Origin: an uncultured Clostridium sp.
GTDB taxonomy: Bacteria > Bacillota > Clostridia > Christensenellales > Pumilibacteraceae
Direction of reading: 5' to 3'
Length of the DNA stretch: 18,642 bases
Assembly (NCBI GenBank): GCA_900555125.1
Contig: USKH01000005.1
Coordinates: forward strand, 1-18,642
In this document: piece after piece, positions 1-7,685 of the stretch
How positions within the stretch are numbered: the first letter of the stretch is position 1
Layout of the letters: each line of letters opens with the position of its first letter
Made by a program: the position numbers and the translations under genes
Notes under the pieces: model-generated
The model's database searches: none
What the model saw: only the letters and a program-made list of their open reading frames with translations
Told to the model about the DNA's origin: nothing

Positions 1-116
1 AGGGTAACACCATCTTCCTTATTCAGGACAGACGAGACAAACAGGTCTTCTGTTGTCAGCATCGATGGCCCTGGCAGTCATATTATGGAACCGGAACTCC
101 ATCCGATCTCAGCATA
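1..116. other. Sequence downstream of the ABC operon, no feature recognised
   Basis: No terminator with a T-run, promoter or credible coding start is visible in the 116 bases after the last ABC gene. The base and codon style resembles the adjoining end of that gene rather than the rest of the window. Confidence 0.5.
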
Positions 117-2177
117 TCAATAGGTGATCGACTCGCCGTCGTCATCCTCTTCCACGACAGCCTGCATGACAGGCTGCTTGGGTTCTGCCTTTTTCTTGCT
201 GCGGTAAATACCCTGCTGCATGTTCCACAGCTCGTAGTATCTGCCTTCCTTGGCAAGCAGCTCCTCATGGGTGCCGCGCTCCACGATCTGGCCGTGATCC
301 ATCACCAGGATCATGTCACAGTCACGGACGGTGGACAGGCGGTGAGCGATGATAAACACAGTTCTGCCTTCCATAAGTCTGTCCATTCCTGTGGTGACAA
401 GAGCTTCGGTTCTCGTATCGATGGACGAAGTTGCCTCATCGAGAATCATAACGGGAGCGTCGGCGACGGCTGCTCGTGCGATGGACAACAACTGTCTTTG
501 ACCCTGCGAAAGGTTTGAGCCGTCGGACACAAGCATAGTGTCGTATCCTTCGGGAAGACGGGTAATGAAGTCATGCGCGCCGGCAAGTTTTGCCGCGGCT
601 ATACACTGTTCGTCGGTGGCGTCCAGTCGGCCGTATCGGATGTTTTCCATAACGGTGCCTGTGAACAGGCACGTATCCTGCAACACCATTCCCAGCGAGC
701 GACGCAGATCGTCCTTTTTGATTTTGTTGATATTTATGCCGTCGTAGCGTATTTTGCCGTCGGCAATGTCGTAAAATCGGTTGAGAAGGTTGGTTATCGT
801 CGTTTTTCCCGCTCCGGTCGCGCCGACAAACGCCACTTTCTGACCGGGATGAGCATACAGCGATACGTTGTGCAAAACTATCTTGTCGGGGTCGTATCCG
901 AAATCCACGTCGTCCATGACTATATCGCCTTTAAGCGGCGTATAAGTCACGGTGCCGTCGCCGTGCGGATGCTTCCACGCCCACGTGTCGGTGCGCTCCG
1001 AACATTCTTCCATTTCTCCGTTTTCGCCGGTTTTTGTGTTTACCAGCGTCACGTAGCCGTTGTCTTCTTCGGGCTTCTGGTCGATAAGGTCAAATACACG
1101 GCTTGCGCCCGCCTGAGCCATTACGACGGAGTTAATCTGGTTGGAAATCTGACCCAGTTGGTTGGCAAACTGACGCGTCATGCCGAGAAATGCGACTATT
1201 GTAGAAACTTTCATTATGCCGACGAACGATCCTGTGGAGAACAGCGACGAGAAACTTATATCCCATGCGTTGTTGCTTCCCATTCCGATTACGTACGCAC
1301 AGCCGACAAACGCAAGTATTACGTACATTATGTTGCCTATATTGTGAATGATAGGCATCAGCATATTGGAAAAGGCGTTTGCTTTATCCGAAGCTTCGCA
1401 CAGTTCGTCGTTGAGCGTTTTCATTTTCTTCATCGCTTCTTCTTCGTGACAGAACACCTTGACCACTTTCTGACCGTGCATCATTTCTTCGATGTAACCT
1501 TCCACTTTGCCGGTGGCTTGCTGCTGCGCCATAAAGTATTTCGCGCTCTTGCCGCCTATTTTCTTGGTTACGAACAATATGGCAATCACGCCGAGAACTA
1601 CTATCAGAAACAACGGAATGCTCATGTACATCATGGAGCATGCAAGCGTTACAAGCACGATTACAGTAGAAATGGTTTGCGGCAAACTTTGCGATACAAG
1701 CTGACGAAGCGCGTCGACGTCGTTAGTGTAAGTACTCATTATATCGCCGTGCGTGTTGCGGTCGAAATAACGGATGGGCAGCGTCTGCATTTTGGTAAAC
1801 ATTTTAACGCGTATGTCGCGCATGAATTGCTGCGTGAGTTTTGCGCCTATCTGTCCCATTACGAACGACGCAATCCAGCCGAGAGCGTATATGCTCAGCA
1901 GAACGAGCAAGGTTTTTATGACAGTCTGCATGGCTGCGTTTGCGGTAAGCGCTCCGCCCGCAAAGTCTTCCAAAGCCGCATATACCTGCTGCAAAAACGG
2001 TCCGGCTATCGCGCTGGCGACCGCGCTTAACACTATACAAAGCGCGATGAGAATGACATACAATTTATAGTCTTTGAAAAGCATCCCCATAAGACGCTTC
2101 AGAACGCCTTTTTTGATCGCCCCTTTGCCCATGGGAGGGACAGGTCCGCGTCCGTGCATTTTTCTCGGTTCAGGCAT
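117..2177 (-). CDS. ABC exporter half-transporter with consensus catalytic residues (BmrD/LmrD/TM288-like)
   Basis: Fused membrane and ATPase subunit of a type IV (B-family) ABC exporter, expected to pair with the product of the gene just upstream and pump drugs or lipophilic compounds out of the cell. Of 686 residues, about 35-345 form the six-helix membrane domain and about 420-650 the ATPase. Visible motifs are Walker A GATGAGKTT (452-460), Walker B ending in catalytic Glu581, switch His612, and a degenerate signature LSQGQ (556-560) in place of LSGGQ. Residues about 373-418 are a Trp/His/Gly-rich insertion between membrane domain and ATPase. An acidic tail ends the protein. The start is supported by AAGGAGG upstream and overlaps the previous gene by 8 bases. 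Codon use in the last 140 or so codons differs from the rest. Family is certain; substrate is not known. Confidence 0.95.
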   Translation of the reverse strand: MPEPRKMHGRGPVPPMGKGAIKKGVLKRLMGMLFKDYKLYVILIALCIVLSAVASAIAGPFLQQVYAALEDFAGGALTANAAMQTVIKTLLVLLSIYALGWIASFVMGQIGAKLTQQFMRDIRVKMFTKMQTLPIRYFDRNTHGDIMSTYTNDVDALRQLVSQSLPQTISTVIVLVTLACSMMYMSIPLFLIVVLGVIAILFVTKKIGGKSAKYFMAQQQATGKVEGYIEEMMHGQKVVKVFCHEEEAMKKMKTLNDELCEASDKANAFSNMLMPIIHNIGNIMYVILAFVGCAYVIGMGSNNAWDISFSSLFSTGSFVGIMKVSTIVAFLGMTRQFANQLGQISNQINSVVMAQAGASRVFDLIDQKPEEDNGYVTLVNTKTGENGEMEECSERTDTWAWKHPHGDGTVTYTPLKGDIVMDDVDFGYDPDKIVLHNVSLYAHPGQKVAFVGATGAGKTTITNLLNRFYDIADGKIRYDGININKIKKDDLRRSLGMVLQDTCLFTGTVMENIRYGRLDATDEQCIAAAKLAGAHDFITRLPEGYDTMLVSDGSNLSQGQRQLLSIARAAVADAPVMILDEATSSIDTRTEALVTTGMDRLMEGRTVFIIAHRLSTVRDCDMILVMDHGQIVERGTHEELLAKEGRYYELWNMQQGIYRSKKKAEPKQPVMQAVVEEDDDGESITY

Positions 2178-3945
2178 TGACTTTTCCTCCTTCCTCTACC
2201 GGAGTGACTGTGCTTTTATTCTGAGAATAATATACTTCGCGATAAATTTCGCTGGTTTTCATAAGTTCGTCGTGATTTCCCACCGCTTCTACTTTGCCGT
2301 TGTTCATTATTATGATTTTATCGGCGTCCACAACAGAGGCTATTCTCTGGGCGATTATTATCTTGGTCGTGTCGGGAATAAATTTACGGAAAGCGGCGCG
2401 AAGCAATGCGTCGGTTTTCATGTCCACCGCGGACGTACTGTCGTCGAGAATAAGAACTTTGGGATTTTTAAGCAGCGCACGCGCAATGCAAAGTCGCTGT
2501 TTTTGTCCGCCGGACACGTTGGTTCCTCCCTGAGAAATCATGGTGTCGTAGCCGTCGGGGAACTGGCGTATAAACTCATCGGCCTGAGCAAGTTTGCACG
2601 CCTCTATAAGCTGTTCGTCGGTGGCGTCCTTGTTTCCCCAGCGCAGATTTTCCTTTATCGTGCCGGAGAAAAGCATGTTCTTCTGTAAAACCACGGCAAC
2701 CTGATTACGAAGCGTTTCGAGATCGTAGTCGCGTACGTCCACATCGCCCACTTTGACGCAGCCTTCGGTTACGTCGTACAAACGGGAAATGAGATTGACG
2801 AGCGTGGTTTTACTGCTGCCGGTGCCGCCCAATATTCCCACCGTTTCGCCCGATTTGATGTCGAGATTTACATTTTCGAGCGCGAATTTTTCGGCATGTT
2901 CGGAATAACGAAAACTTACGTTTTCAAACTTTACGTCGCCGTTTTTAACTTCTTTAACGGCGTTTTCGGGGCTGGTAAGCGTGCTTTTTTCGTCCAGAAC
3001 TTCGACAATACGACGAGCCGACTCGGCAGACATCATTATCATGACGAACACCATAGACAGCATCATAAGCGACATAAGAATCTGCATCGAATAGGTTAAA
3101 AGGCTTTGAAGTCCCATTGCGTTGAGGTTGGTCGCGCCGCCGGTTATTATCTTCGAGCCGAAGTAGGCAAGAGCAAGCAACGCGCCTTGCAGACAGAACG
3201 ACATTACCGGGTTGTTGATGGCGAGTATTCGTTCGGCTTTGGTAAAATATCCTTTAAGTTCGTCGGACACGCGCGTGAATTTTTTAGTTTCGTAGTCCTC
3301 GCGCACATACGCTTTGACAACGCGCATTCCTTTTATATCTTCCTGAATGGATTCGTTGAGCGCGTCGTAACGTTTGAATACTTTTTTAAATATCGGCATG
3401 GCGAGTTTTGTCATGATTATTATCGCAAACAGCAAAATCGGCATGGTTACGAAAAATATCCACGGCAGTTGCGTATCTATGGAAAAGCTCATGATTATCG
3501 CGAATATAAGCATAAGCGGGCCTCGGATGGCGGTATGTATTATCATCATGAACGACATCTGAACGTTGCCGATATCGGTCGTAAGACGAGTTACCAGCGA
3601 CGACGAGCTGAATTTGTCGATATTGGCAAACGAATAACCCTGTACCGCACCGAACATATCGTATCTGAGATTTTTTGCAAAGCCCGCCGCAGCCTTTGCT
3701 CCGAACTTGCCGCCCAGCATACCGGCAACGAGCGACAGAATTGCCGCCGCTACCATTATGCAGCCGTATAAAATCATACCGTTTACGTCTGGGGCGGCAC
3801 CATCTCCCGGCGAAACGCATTTGCCGAACTCAAATATTATAAGCGGTATGGTTACTTCCATGGCTACTTCGAACACCATTGAAAGCATAGTCAGTATTGC
3901 GTAAATTTTGTATTCGCGCAAACTTCCGAGTAGTTTTTTTATCAT
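2170..3945 (-). CDS. ABC exporter half-transporter with degenerate catalytic site (BmrC/LmrC/TM287-like)
   Basis: Second half of the heterodimeric ABC exporter, 591 residues: membrane domain about 15-310, ATPase about 335-575. Walker A is GGTGSSKTT (373-381) and the signature is canonical VSGGQ (477-481). Walker B ends Asp501-Asp502, so the catalytic Glu is Asp, and the switch His is Gln533. This Asp plus Gln pattern is the one known for the degenerate-site subunit of heterodimeric exporters such as TM287/288. Together with the intact Glu and His but altered signature of the partner gene, it predicts one active and one degenerate ATP site. The ATG overlaps the marR stop as ATGA, with AGGAGGAGG just upstream, so the two are translationally coupled. 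Exported substrate cannot be read from sequence. Confidence 0.95.
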   Translation of the reverse strand: MIKKLLGSLREYKIYAILTMLSMVFEVAMEVTIPLIIFEFGKCVSPGDGAAPDVNGMILYGCIMVAAAILSLVAGMLGGKFGAKAAAGFAKNLRYDMFGAVQGYSFANIDKFSSSSLVTRLTTDIGNVQMSFMMIIHTAIRGPLMLIFAIIMSFSIDTQLPWIFFVTMPILLFAIIIMTKLAMPIFKKVFKRYDALNESIQEDIKGMRVVKAYVREDYETKKFTRVSDELKGYFTKAERILAINNPVMSFCLQGALLALAYFGSKIITGGATNLNAMGLQSLLTYSMQILMSLMMLSMVFVMIMMSAESARRIVEVLDEKSTLTSPENAVKEVKNGDVKFENVSFRYSEHAEKFALENVNLDIKSGETVGILGGTGSSKTTLVNLISRLYDVTEGCVKVGDVDVRDYDLETLRNQVAVVLQKNMLFSGTIKENLRWGNKDATDEQLIEACKLAQADEFIRQFPDGYDTMISQGGTNVSGGQKQRLCIARALLKNPKVLILDDSTSAVDMKTDALLRAAFRKFIPDTTKIIIAQRIASVVDADKIIIMNNGKVEAVGNHDELMKTSEIYREVYYSQNKSTVTPVEEGGKVNA

Positions 3946-4388
3946 AAAGCCTCCTCCTGTTTTCGTTGTTTGAGTTTTTCGATCAGTTTCATCGCTATGC
4001 GGTCAAATTCCGCGCGTTCTTCTTCGGTTATAAGCCCGTCGATTTCCCTTTCTACGCTGTCGATAGACGCCTTCACTTCGTCGTGCATGGCAATGGCTTT
4101 ATCTGTGAGAACTATTTTTTTTAGCCTACCGTCGCGTTCGACCGGTTTTCTTTCGATAAGCCCGTTTTTTTCCATAAGCTTCAATATTTCGCTTACGGAC
4201 GCGCCGCTTATCATAAAACGCTTTTCTATATCTCGCTGAAAAATCTCTCTGTCCGAATTATACCTTAAAAATCCGATTATATGACCGTGCATATTGGTCA
4301 TTTTGTCCAGATTGTCTACGGCAACTTTCGCCCTTATTTCCCGGTCGATTAAAGAACCGAGTATTTTTACCTCCAGACCTATCTGCAT
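3942..4388 (-). CDS. MarR-family transcriptional regulator
   Basis: Protein of 148 residues with the MarR winged-helix layout: N-terminal dimerisation helices, a helix-turn-helix at about 62-95 (recognition helix around ISGASVSEILKLMEK), a basic wing containing ERDGRLKK, and C-terminal helices. MarR proteins are ligand-responsive dimeric repressors that often control an adjacent exporter. Here the gene is first in an operon with two ABC exporter genes, and the promoter upstream carries repeated and inverted TAGTTA motifs. Autorepression with relief by an exported compound is therefore the natural inference. The ribosome binding site GAGGAGG lies 12 bases before the ATG, slightly far but with no better start. 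Effector unknown. Confidence 0.93.
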   Translation of the reverse strand: MQIGLEVKILGSLIDREIRAKVAVDNLDKMTNMHGHIIGFLRYNSDREIFQRDIEKRFMISGASVSEILKLMEKNGLIERKPVERDGRLKKIVLTDKAIAMHDEVKASIDSVEREIDGLITEEERAEFDRIAMKLIEKLKQRKQEEAL

Positions 4389-4407
4389 TTTACGGAATTA
4401 CCTCCTC

Positions 4408-4456
4408 AATTAGTTAATGTCCTAACTATTATATATCCTAACTAATTTTTTGTAAA
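4408..4456 (-). promoter_or_regulatory. Promoter and probable MarR operators for the marR-ABC operon
   Basis: On the minus strand TTTACA (4451-4456) and TATAAT (4428-4433) are separated by exactly 17 bases. Overlapping them are AATTAGTTA (4408-4416) and TAACTAATT (4439-4447), a perfect 9-base inverted repeat. A further TAACTA at 4423-4428 makes a tighter palindrome with TAGTTA at 4411-4416 (6-base spacer). TCCTAACTA occurs twice, at 4420-4428 and 4436-4444. One copy sits in the promoter spacer and one over the -10 and start site, an arrangement suited to repression. Assignment to the adjacent MarR protein is inferred. Confidence 0.8.
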
Positions 4457-4519
4457 GCGTTTTGCGTGAAAAAACAATGAAAAAGCATGTATTTGTTTTT
4501 CATATACGGTGGGCTCGGG

Positions 4520-4563
4520 AAAAAGAAAAATGTTTCTCCCGGCATTAAGGCCGAAGCGGAAAC
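4520..4563 (-). terminator. Intrinsic terminator after the galU operon
   Basis: On the minus strand GTTTC (4563-4559) pairs with GAAAC (4536-4532) around an inner CGGC/GCCG stem with a CTTAAT loop, followed by ATTTTTCTTTTT. It lies about 30 bases past the stop codon of the amidohydrolase-like gene and separates it from the marR promoter. Confidence 0.75.
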
Positions 4564-4595
4564 GTTTTTTTCCCTGATTGTTTATTTGATTTCTT

Positions 4596-5237
4596 TTATT
4601 TCAGATTAAGCGCGTAAAAAAGACTTTCTTCGTCCGAACCTGTAATTTCGGCAAGTTGTCCTACAGAAAGAGCGTTTTGCCGGCGCATTACCGCAGCGGT
4701 GCCGAGATAGAGCGTTTTAGCCTCCTCTATAATACTGCCGCTTTTGTTGAAACGGTTGTCGAATGTCCCGAGAGAGATTTTTATTTTCCCGAGTGCGGGC
4801 GAAATAACAGGAATTCCTCGTCCCGTGCCGCAAGAATACGTCGGACATACAATAAGCGACGCGCCGACCTGAGCCATAAGATCCGCGTCGTCGCGATCGA
4901 GGCATATCCCGCCCACAACGCTGCAATTTCGATCAAGCAGACCAATTTTATGAAGGAACATTACGGGCGAAAGATGTTCGCGCGCTTCCAGAACGCCGGA
5001 ATCGTACAAATCGTCCCCGGCACAAACTATTACCTTTGCGTTTTTTTCGACGCAATAATCGACTATTTCGTCCAGATCGTCCTCGGCTTTCAAAAGAGAC
5101 GAAATGAAAATTTTATCGCCGCGGCATTCGCCCTCGCGTATTACGTCAACATAACCGCCGGGACATACCCTGTTTACTGTGCCGTTTGCGTCGGTAGGCG
5201 TTTTTGCGCCTATTATCAGTGCGTTGTCCGTCCTCAT
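4596..5237 (-). CDS. Truncated amidohydrolase-like protein lacking metal ligands
   Basis: Protein of 213 residues that resembles the second half of the TIM barrel of the cytosine deaminase/SAH deaminase/atrazine hydrolase group of amidohydrolases. The register is set by LSPVMFLHKIGLLD, GASLIVCPTYS, a Gly-rich GTGRGIPV stretch, ISLGT and LSVGQLAEITG, matching the family's rPveyLdelGLL, GasVvhnPxSN, lGsGiapv, valGTD and leaaT segments. The N-terminal strand with the HxH metal motif is absent. The later metal and catalytic positions are also lost: the usual HxxAE reads VCAGDD, the usual AHC reads GGI, and GTD reads GTFD. The ATG overlaps the galU stop (ATGA) with no Shine-Dalgarno, so it is translated by coupling. 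An inactive scaffold or regulatory relative is likely; catalysis is not. The reading frame itself is intact. The family link is made by eye. Confidence 0.7.
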   Translation of the reverse strand: MRTDNALIIGAKTPTDANGTVNRVCPGGYVDVIREGECRGDKIFISSLLKAEDDLDEIVDYCVEKNAKVIVCAGDDLYDSGVLEAREHLSPVMFLHKIGLLDRNCSVVGGICLDRDDADLMAQVGASLIVCPTYSCGTGRGIPVISPALGKIKISLGTFDNRFNKSGSIIEEAKTLYLGTAAVMRRQNALSVGQLAEITGSDEESLFYALNLK

Positions 5238-6100
5238 AACGTTTTTGCAAGATTTTTTATGTATTCTCGGTACGCACAGCCTATTTCGTCGTTTTTGAGC
5301 GCGGACTCGGTTATCGCCTGCATTGCGCCGAATTTATCTCCCATGTCGTATCTTTTTCCGTCGAATTCGTATGCGTAAACGCCGGGGCACATGAGTTTGA
5401 GTGCGTCGGTAAATTGCAGCTCTCCGCCCAATCCCGGCGTGATGTTTTCAAGCGCGGTATAAATTTCCGGCGTCAAAACGTATCTGCCCAGGCTTGCGAG
5501 CCGCGAAGGCAGTTCGCTTATAGGCGGTTTTTCCACAATTCCTTCAAGCTTGTGCAGTTTTCCGCTGCTTTCGCTCACTTTCGCAACGCCGTATTTCACT
5601 ATGTCGTCGCTTTCCATTTTCTGCACTCCCACTATCGGACAACCGGTTTGTTCAAACGCGCCGATAAGCTGTTTCATGACCGGCGGATTTGCCTCTATAA
5701 GGTCGTCGCCCCAGCTTAAACAAAACGGCTGATCGCCCGTAAAGCTTTTCGCGCGCATTACGGCGTCGCCGCTGCCGAGAGGCTTCGGCTGATAGACAAA
5801 CGAGATGTTTGCCATCGAATATATGTTTTTCAGTCTTTGTAAATAAGTAGTTTTACCCGCTGCAAGCAAAGCGTCTTCAAGTTCGGGGTCGGGAGTAAAG
5901 TATTTCTTTATATCTTTTTTCTTTTCGTTTATTATTAAAAGCACATCGGTAATTCCGCTTTTTGCCGCTTCTTCCACTATGTATGACAAAACGGGCGTGT
6001 CTATTACCGGCAGCATTTCCTTTGGCAACGTTTTGGTTATAGGCAGAAAACGAGTCCCCATTCCGCCACAAGGTATAACCGCCTTGGTTATTTTATTCAT
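5234..6100 (-). CDS. galU: UTP-glucose-1-phosphate uridylyltransferase
   Basis: Makes UDP-glucose from UTP and glucose-1-phosphate in the cytoplasm, feeding cell-wall, glycolipid and capsule synthesis. The 288 residues cover a full-length bacterial GalU. The nucleotidyltransferase signature is at 10-31 (GGMGTRFLP, then PKEMLP), followed by the sugar-nucleotide fold with FCLSWGDDLI, the KYGVAKV and GIVEKP segments, GGELQFTDAL and FDGKRYDMGDK. I chose the ATG at 6100 because GGAGG lies 5 bases before it; an in-frame ATG at 6118 has no such site. A downstream short gene overlaps its stop codon. The usual PAAGxGTR opening here reads PCGGMGTR, a mild variation. Confidence 0.95.
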   Translation of the reverse strand: MNKITKAVIPCGGMGTRFLPITKTLPKEMLPVIDTPVLSYIVEEAAKSGITDVLLIINEKKKDIKKYFTPDPELEDALLAAGKTTYLQRLKNIYSMANISFVYQPKPLGSGDAVMRAKSFTGDQPFCLSWGDDLIEANPPVMKQLIGAFEQTGCPIVGVQKMESDDIVKYGVAKVSESSGKLHKLEGIVEKPPISELPSRLASLGRYVLTPEIYTALENITPGLGGELQFTDALKLMCPGVYAYEFDGKRYDMGDKFGAMQAITESALKNDEIGCAYREYIKNLAKTL

Positions 6101-6134
6101 TGTGTCCTCCGATTTCAAGATGTTTACGAAAGAT

Positions 6135-6164
6135 ATTATATTCGTTTGCTTATAAAAATGTTAG
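6135..6164 (-). promoter_or_regulatory. galU: Possible promoter for galU
   Basis: Minus-strand TATAAT (6135-6140) lies 18 bases after CTAACA (6159-6164), a 4 of 6 match to TTGACA. It sits in the 60-base gap before galU, the widest gap since the start of the upstream operon. It would let galU be read independently of the sigma factor operon, although read-through remains possible because no terminator is seen after the zinc-ribbon gene. Confidence 0.5.
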
Positions 6165-6883
6165 CTTTTCTTGGAATATATTATACGATGACACTTTTCG
6201 CACAGGCAATAGCCGTTATCTTTAAGCTCGCTTTTTGTGTTAAGAGATAAGCTCATGCCGCAATAAGCGCAATTCATGTCTCCCGAACCGGGATCGTAAA
6301 CTTCGACGAATGCCGGCAAGCCCACCTCTTTGGATACTCTGTCATAAGTTTCAAGCAGTTTTTTGTCCACTTTGCCGCGAGCGTCGGTAAGCTTTTGTTG
6401 CAGGTCGTCTATCTTCGGTCTATATTGTTCTTCGAGTTTTTTCAGTTCGTCGCGCGCTTTGCCGTACTCGTCTTTCAACTTATGTCCGCTCTTCTGTGCG
6501 ACAGTAAAATCGCGCACAGCATTTTCGCCTTTTTTTCTGATATTTTCGATAAAATCGGCAATTTCGCCCAGCTTTTTATTGATGACAACCAGGTTTTCGG
6601 CAATTTTTTCGGTTTCTTCTTCCGAAAGCGAATCGTCTTCCAGCTTGCCCATAAGCTCCTCGGCTTTTTTAATCGTTTCGTCGTAGTGACGGACGGACTC
6701 GGCATAACCGCCGTAAACCTTAGTGGCAACGTTTTCGCTTTTGGCGACCACCGTTCTCATTTCGTTGAAACGGCGTTTCGCTTCGTCGGCTATTTTGCAG
6801 TTTTCGTTGGAATTCATCTCTCTCTGCAGTTTTTTAAGTTCGACGTCGATTGCCTGATACTTAAGTAAATTGTCCAAATCCAT
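6161..6883 (-). CDS. Coiled-coil protein with C4-type zinc ribbon (DUF164/CT398 family)
   Basis: Protein of 240 residues. About 1-180 is strongly helical and charged with heptad-like Leu/Ile spacing, predicting a long antiparallel coiled coil. A C-terminal zinc ribbon uses Cys205 and Cys208 (CAYC) and Cys228 and Cys231 (CEKC), with an extra Cys226. This is the architecture of the C4-type zinc-ribbon family; its molecular role is not firmly established, although interaction with membrane export components has been proposed for chlamydial CT398. A clean AAGGAG precedes the ATG, and the gene starts 10 bases after the Nif3-like gene, so it is co-transcribed. Family sure, function open. Confidence 0.88.
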   Translation of the reverse strand: MDLDNLLKYQAIDVELKKLQREMNSNENCKIADEAKRRFNEMRTVVAKSENVATKVYGGYAESVRHYDETIKKAEELMGKLEDDSLSEEETEKIAENLVVINKKLGEIADFIENIRKKGENAVRDFTVAQKSGHKLKDEYGKARDELKKLEEQYRPKIDDLQQKLTDARGKVDKKLLETYDRVSKEVGLPAFVEVYDPGSGDMNCAYCGMSLSLNTKSELKDNGYCLCEKCHRIIYSKKS

Positions 6884-6893
6884 TTTTTACTCC

Positions 6894-7685
6894 TTACAGC
6901 GCGGGGTTGCTTTCGCTCTCCGCCACCGTGAATTGAATTTTTAAGTTGTTTTTTTGCGCTTCGTCATTCAGAATTTCGCTTAGCCTCGGAATAAAGATAT
7001 GCTCGCTTGCGTAGTGGCTTACCTCTATTATATCCAAGCCGAAAGCGCGCGCATACAGCGCCACATGATGCTTTATTTCGCCGGTTACCAAAACGTCCGC
7101 GCCTTTTGCGATAGCCGCGTTTATTATTTCCTCGTCGCCGCCTGCCCCGTTTACGACCGCAATACGTCGCACCGTCTTATCTTTTCCGTACACTTTTACG
7201 TGTCTATCGCAAAGTTTTTCGCCCACGACACCGGCATAATCGCCTATGGTAACGGCTTTTTCAAGATTGCCTATAAGTCCCAACGCCGCGTCACTGTTTA
7301 TTTCGATAAGCGGCCCGGCATTTTTCAATCCTATAATATTTGCGACGAATCCGGTAATTCCGCCGCGTGAGCAGTCCATGTTGGTGTGAGCCGAATACAC
7401 GTTTATTCCGTTTTTTGCCACCGACAGAATAATTCTGCCGACAGGCGTATTTTTTGTAACCGAAGAAATAGTTCCGAATATCAGCGGGTGATGCGCAAAA
7501 ATCATTTGCGCTCCTTTTTCGACCGCTTCGTCGATGACGGTTTCGGTGCAATCGAGGCAGACAAGCACTTTGTCCACATCCGCGTTTTCGTCGCCTACCG
7601 ACAAGCCGATATAGTCCTGCATACACACGTTTTCGGCAGGAAAAAGTTTTTCTGCCATAACGGCTACGTCTTTTACCATTGCCAT
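6894..7685 (-). CDS. Nif3-like dinuclear metal centre protein (YqfO family)
   Basis: Member of the NIF3/DUF34 family, typically ring-shaped hexamers with a two-metal site whose cellular role is still debated (GTP cyclohydrolase I type 2 annotations are not secure). The 263 residues show the family metal motifs: AHHPLIF at 64-70, SAHTNMD near 120, and the late KHH and SHYASEH segments with conserved His and Glu. The usual N-terminal DNxGLxVG reads DYIGLSVG. GAGGTG sits 5 bases before the ATG at 7685, which I prefer over the ATG 6 bases downstream. It overlaps the end of trmK by 13 bases, the gene pairing usual in Firmicutes. No long internal insertion domain is present, so this is the short form. 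Confidence 0.92.
   Translation of the reverse strand: MAMVKDVAVMAEKLFPAENVCMQDYIGLSVGDENADVDKVLVCLDCTETVIDEAVEKGAQMIFAHHPLIFGTISSVTKNTPVGRIILSVAKNGINVYSAHTNMDCSRGGITGFVANIIGLKNAGPLIEINSDAALGLIGNLEKAVTIGDYAGVVGEKLCDRHVKVYGKDKTVRRIAVVNGAGGDEEIINAAIAKGADVLVTGEIKHHVALYARAFGLDIIEVSHYASEHIFIPRLSEILNDEAQKNNLKIQFTVAESESNPAL

Noticed and set aside
573..2030. Long plus-strand open frame (485 codons) antisense to the ABC gene
   Set aside because: It is complementary to a conserved gene with intact motifs, has no ribosome binding site, and its His/Tyr/Arg/Phe-rich composition is typical of an antisense shadow.
6098..6118. galU start at the ATG at 6118
   Set aside because: The GGAGG lies between this ATG and the next in-frame one at 6100, which matches the family N-terminus.
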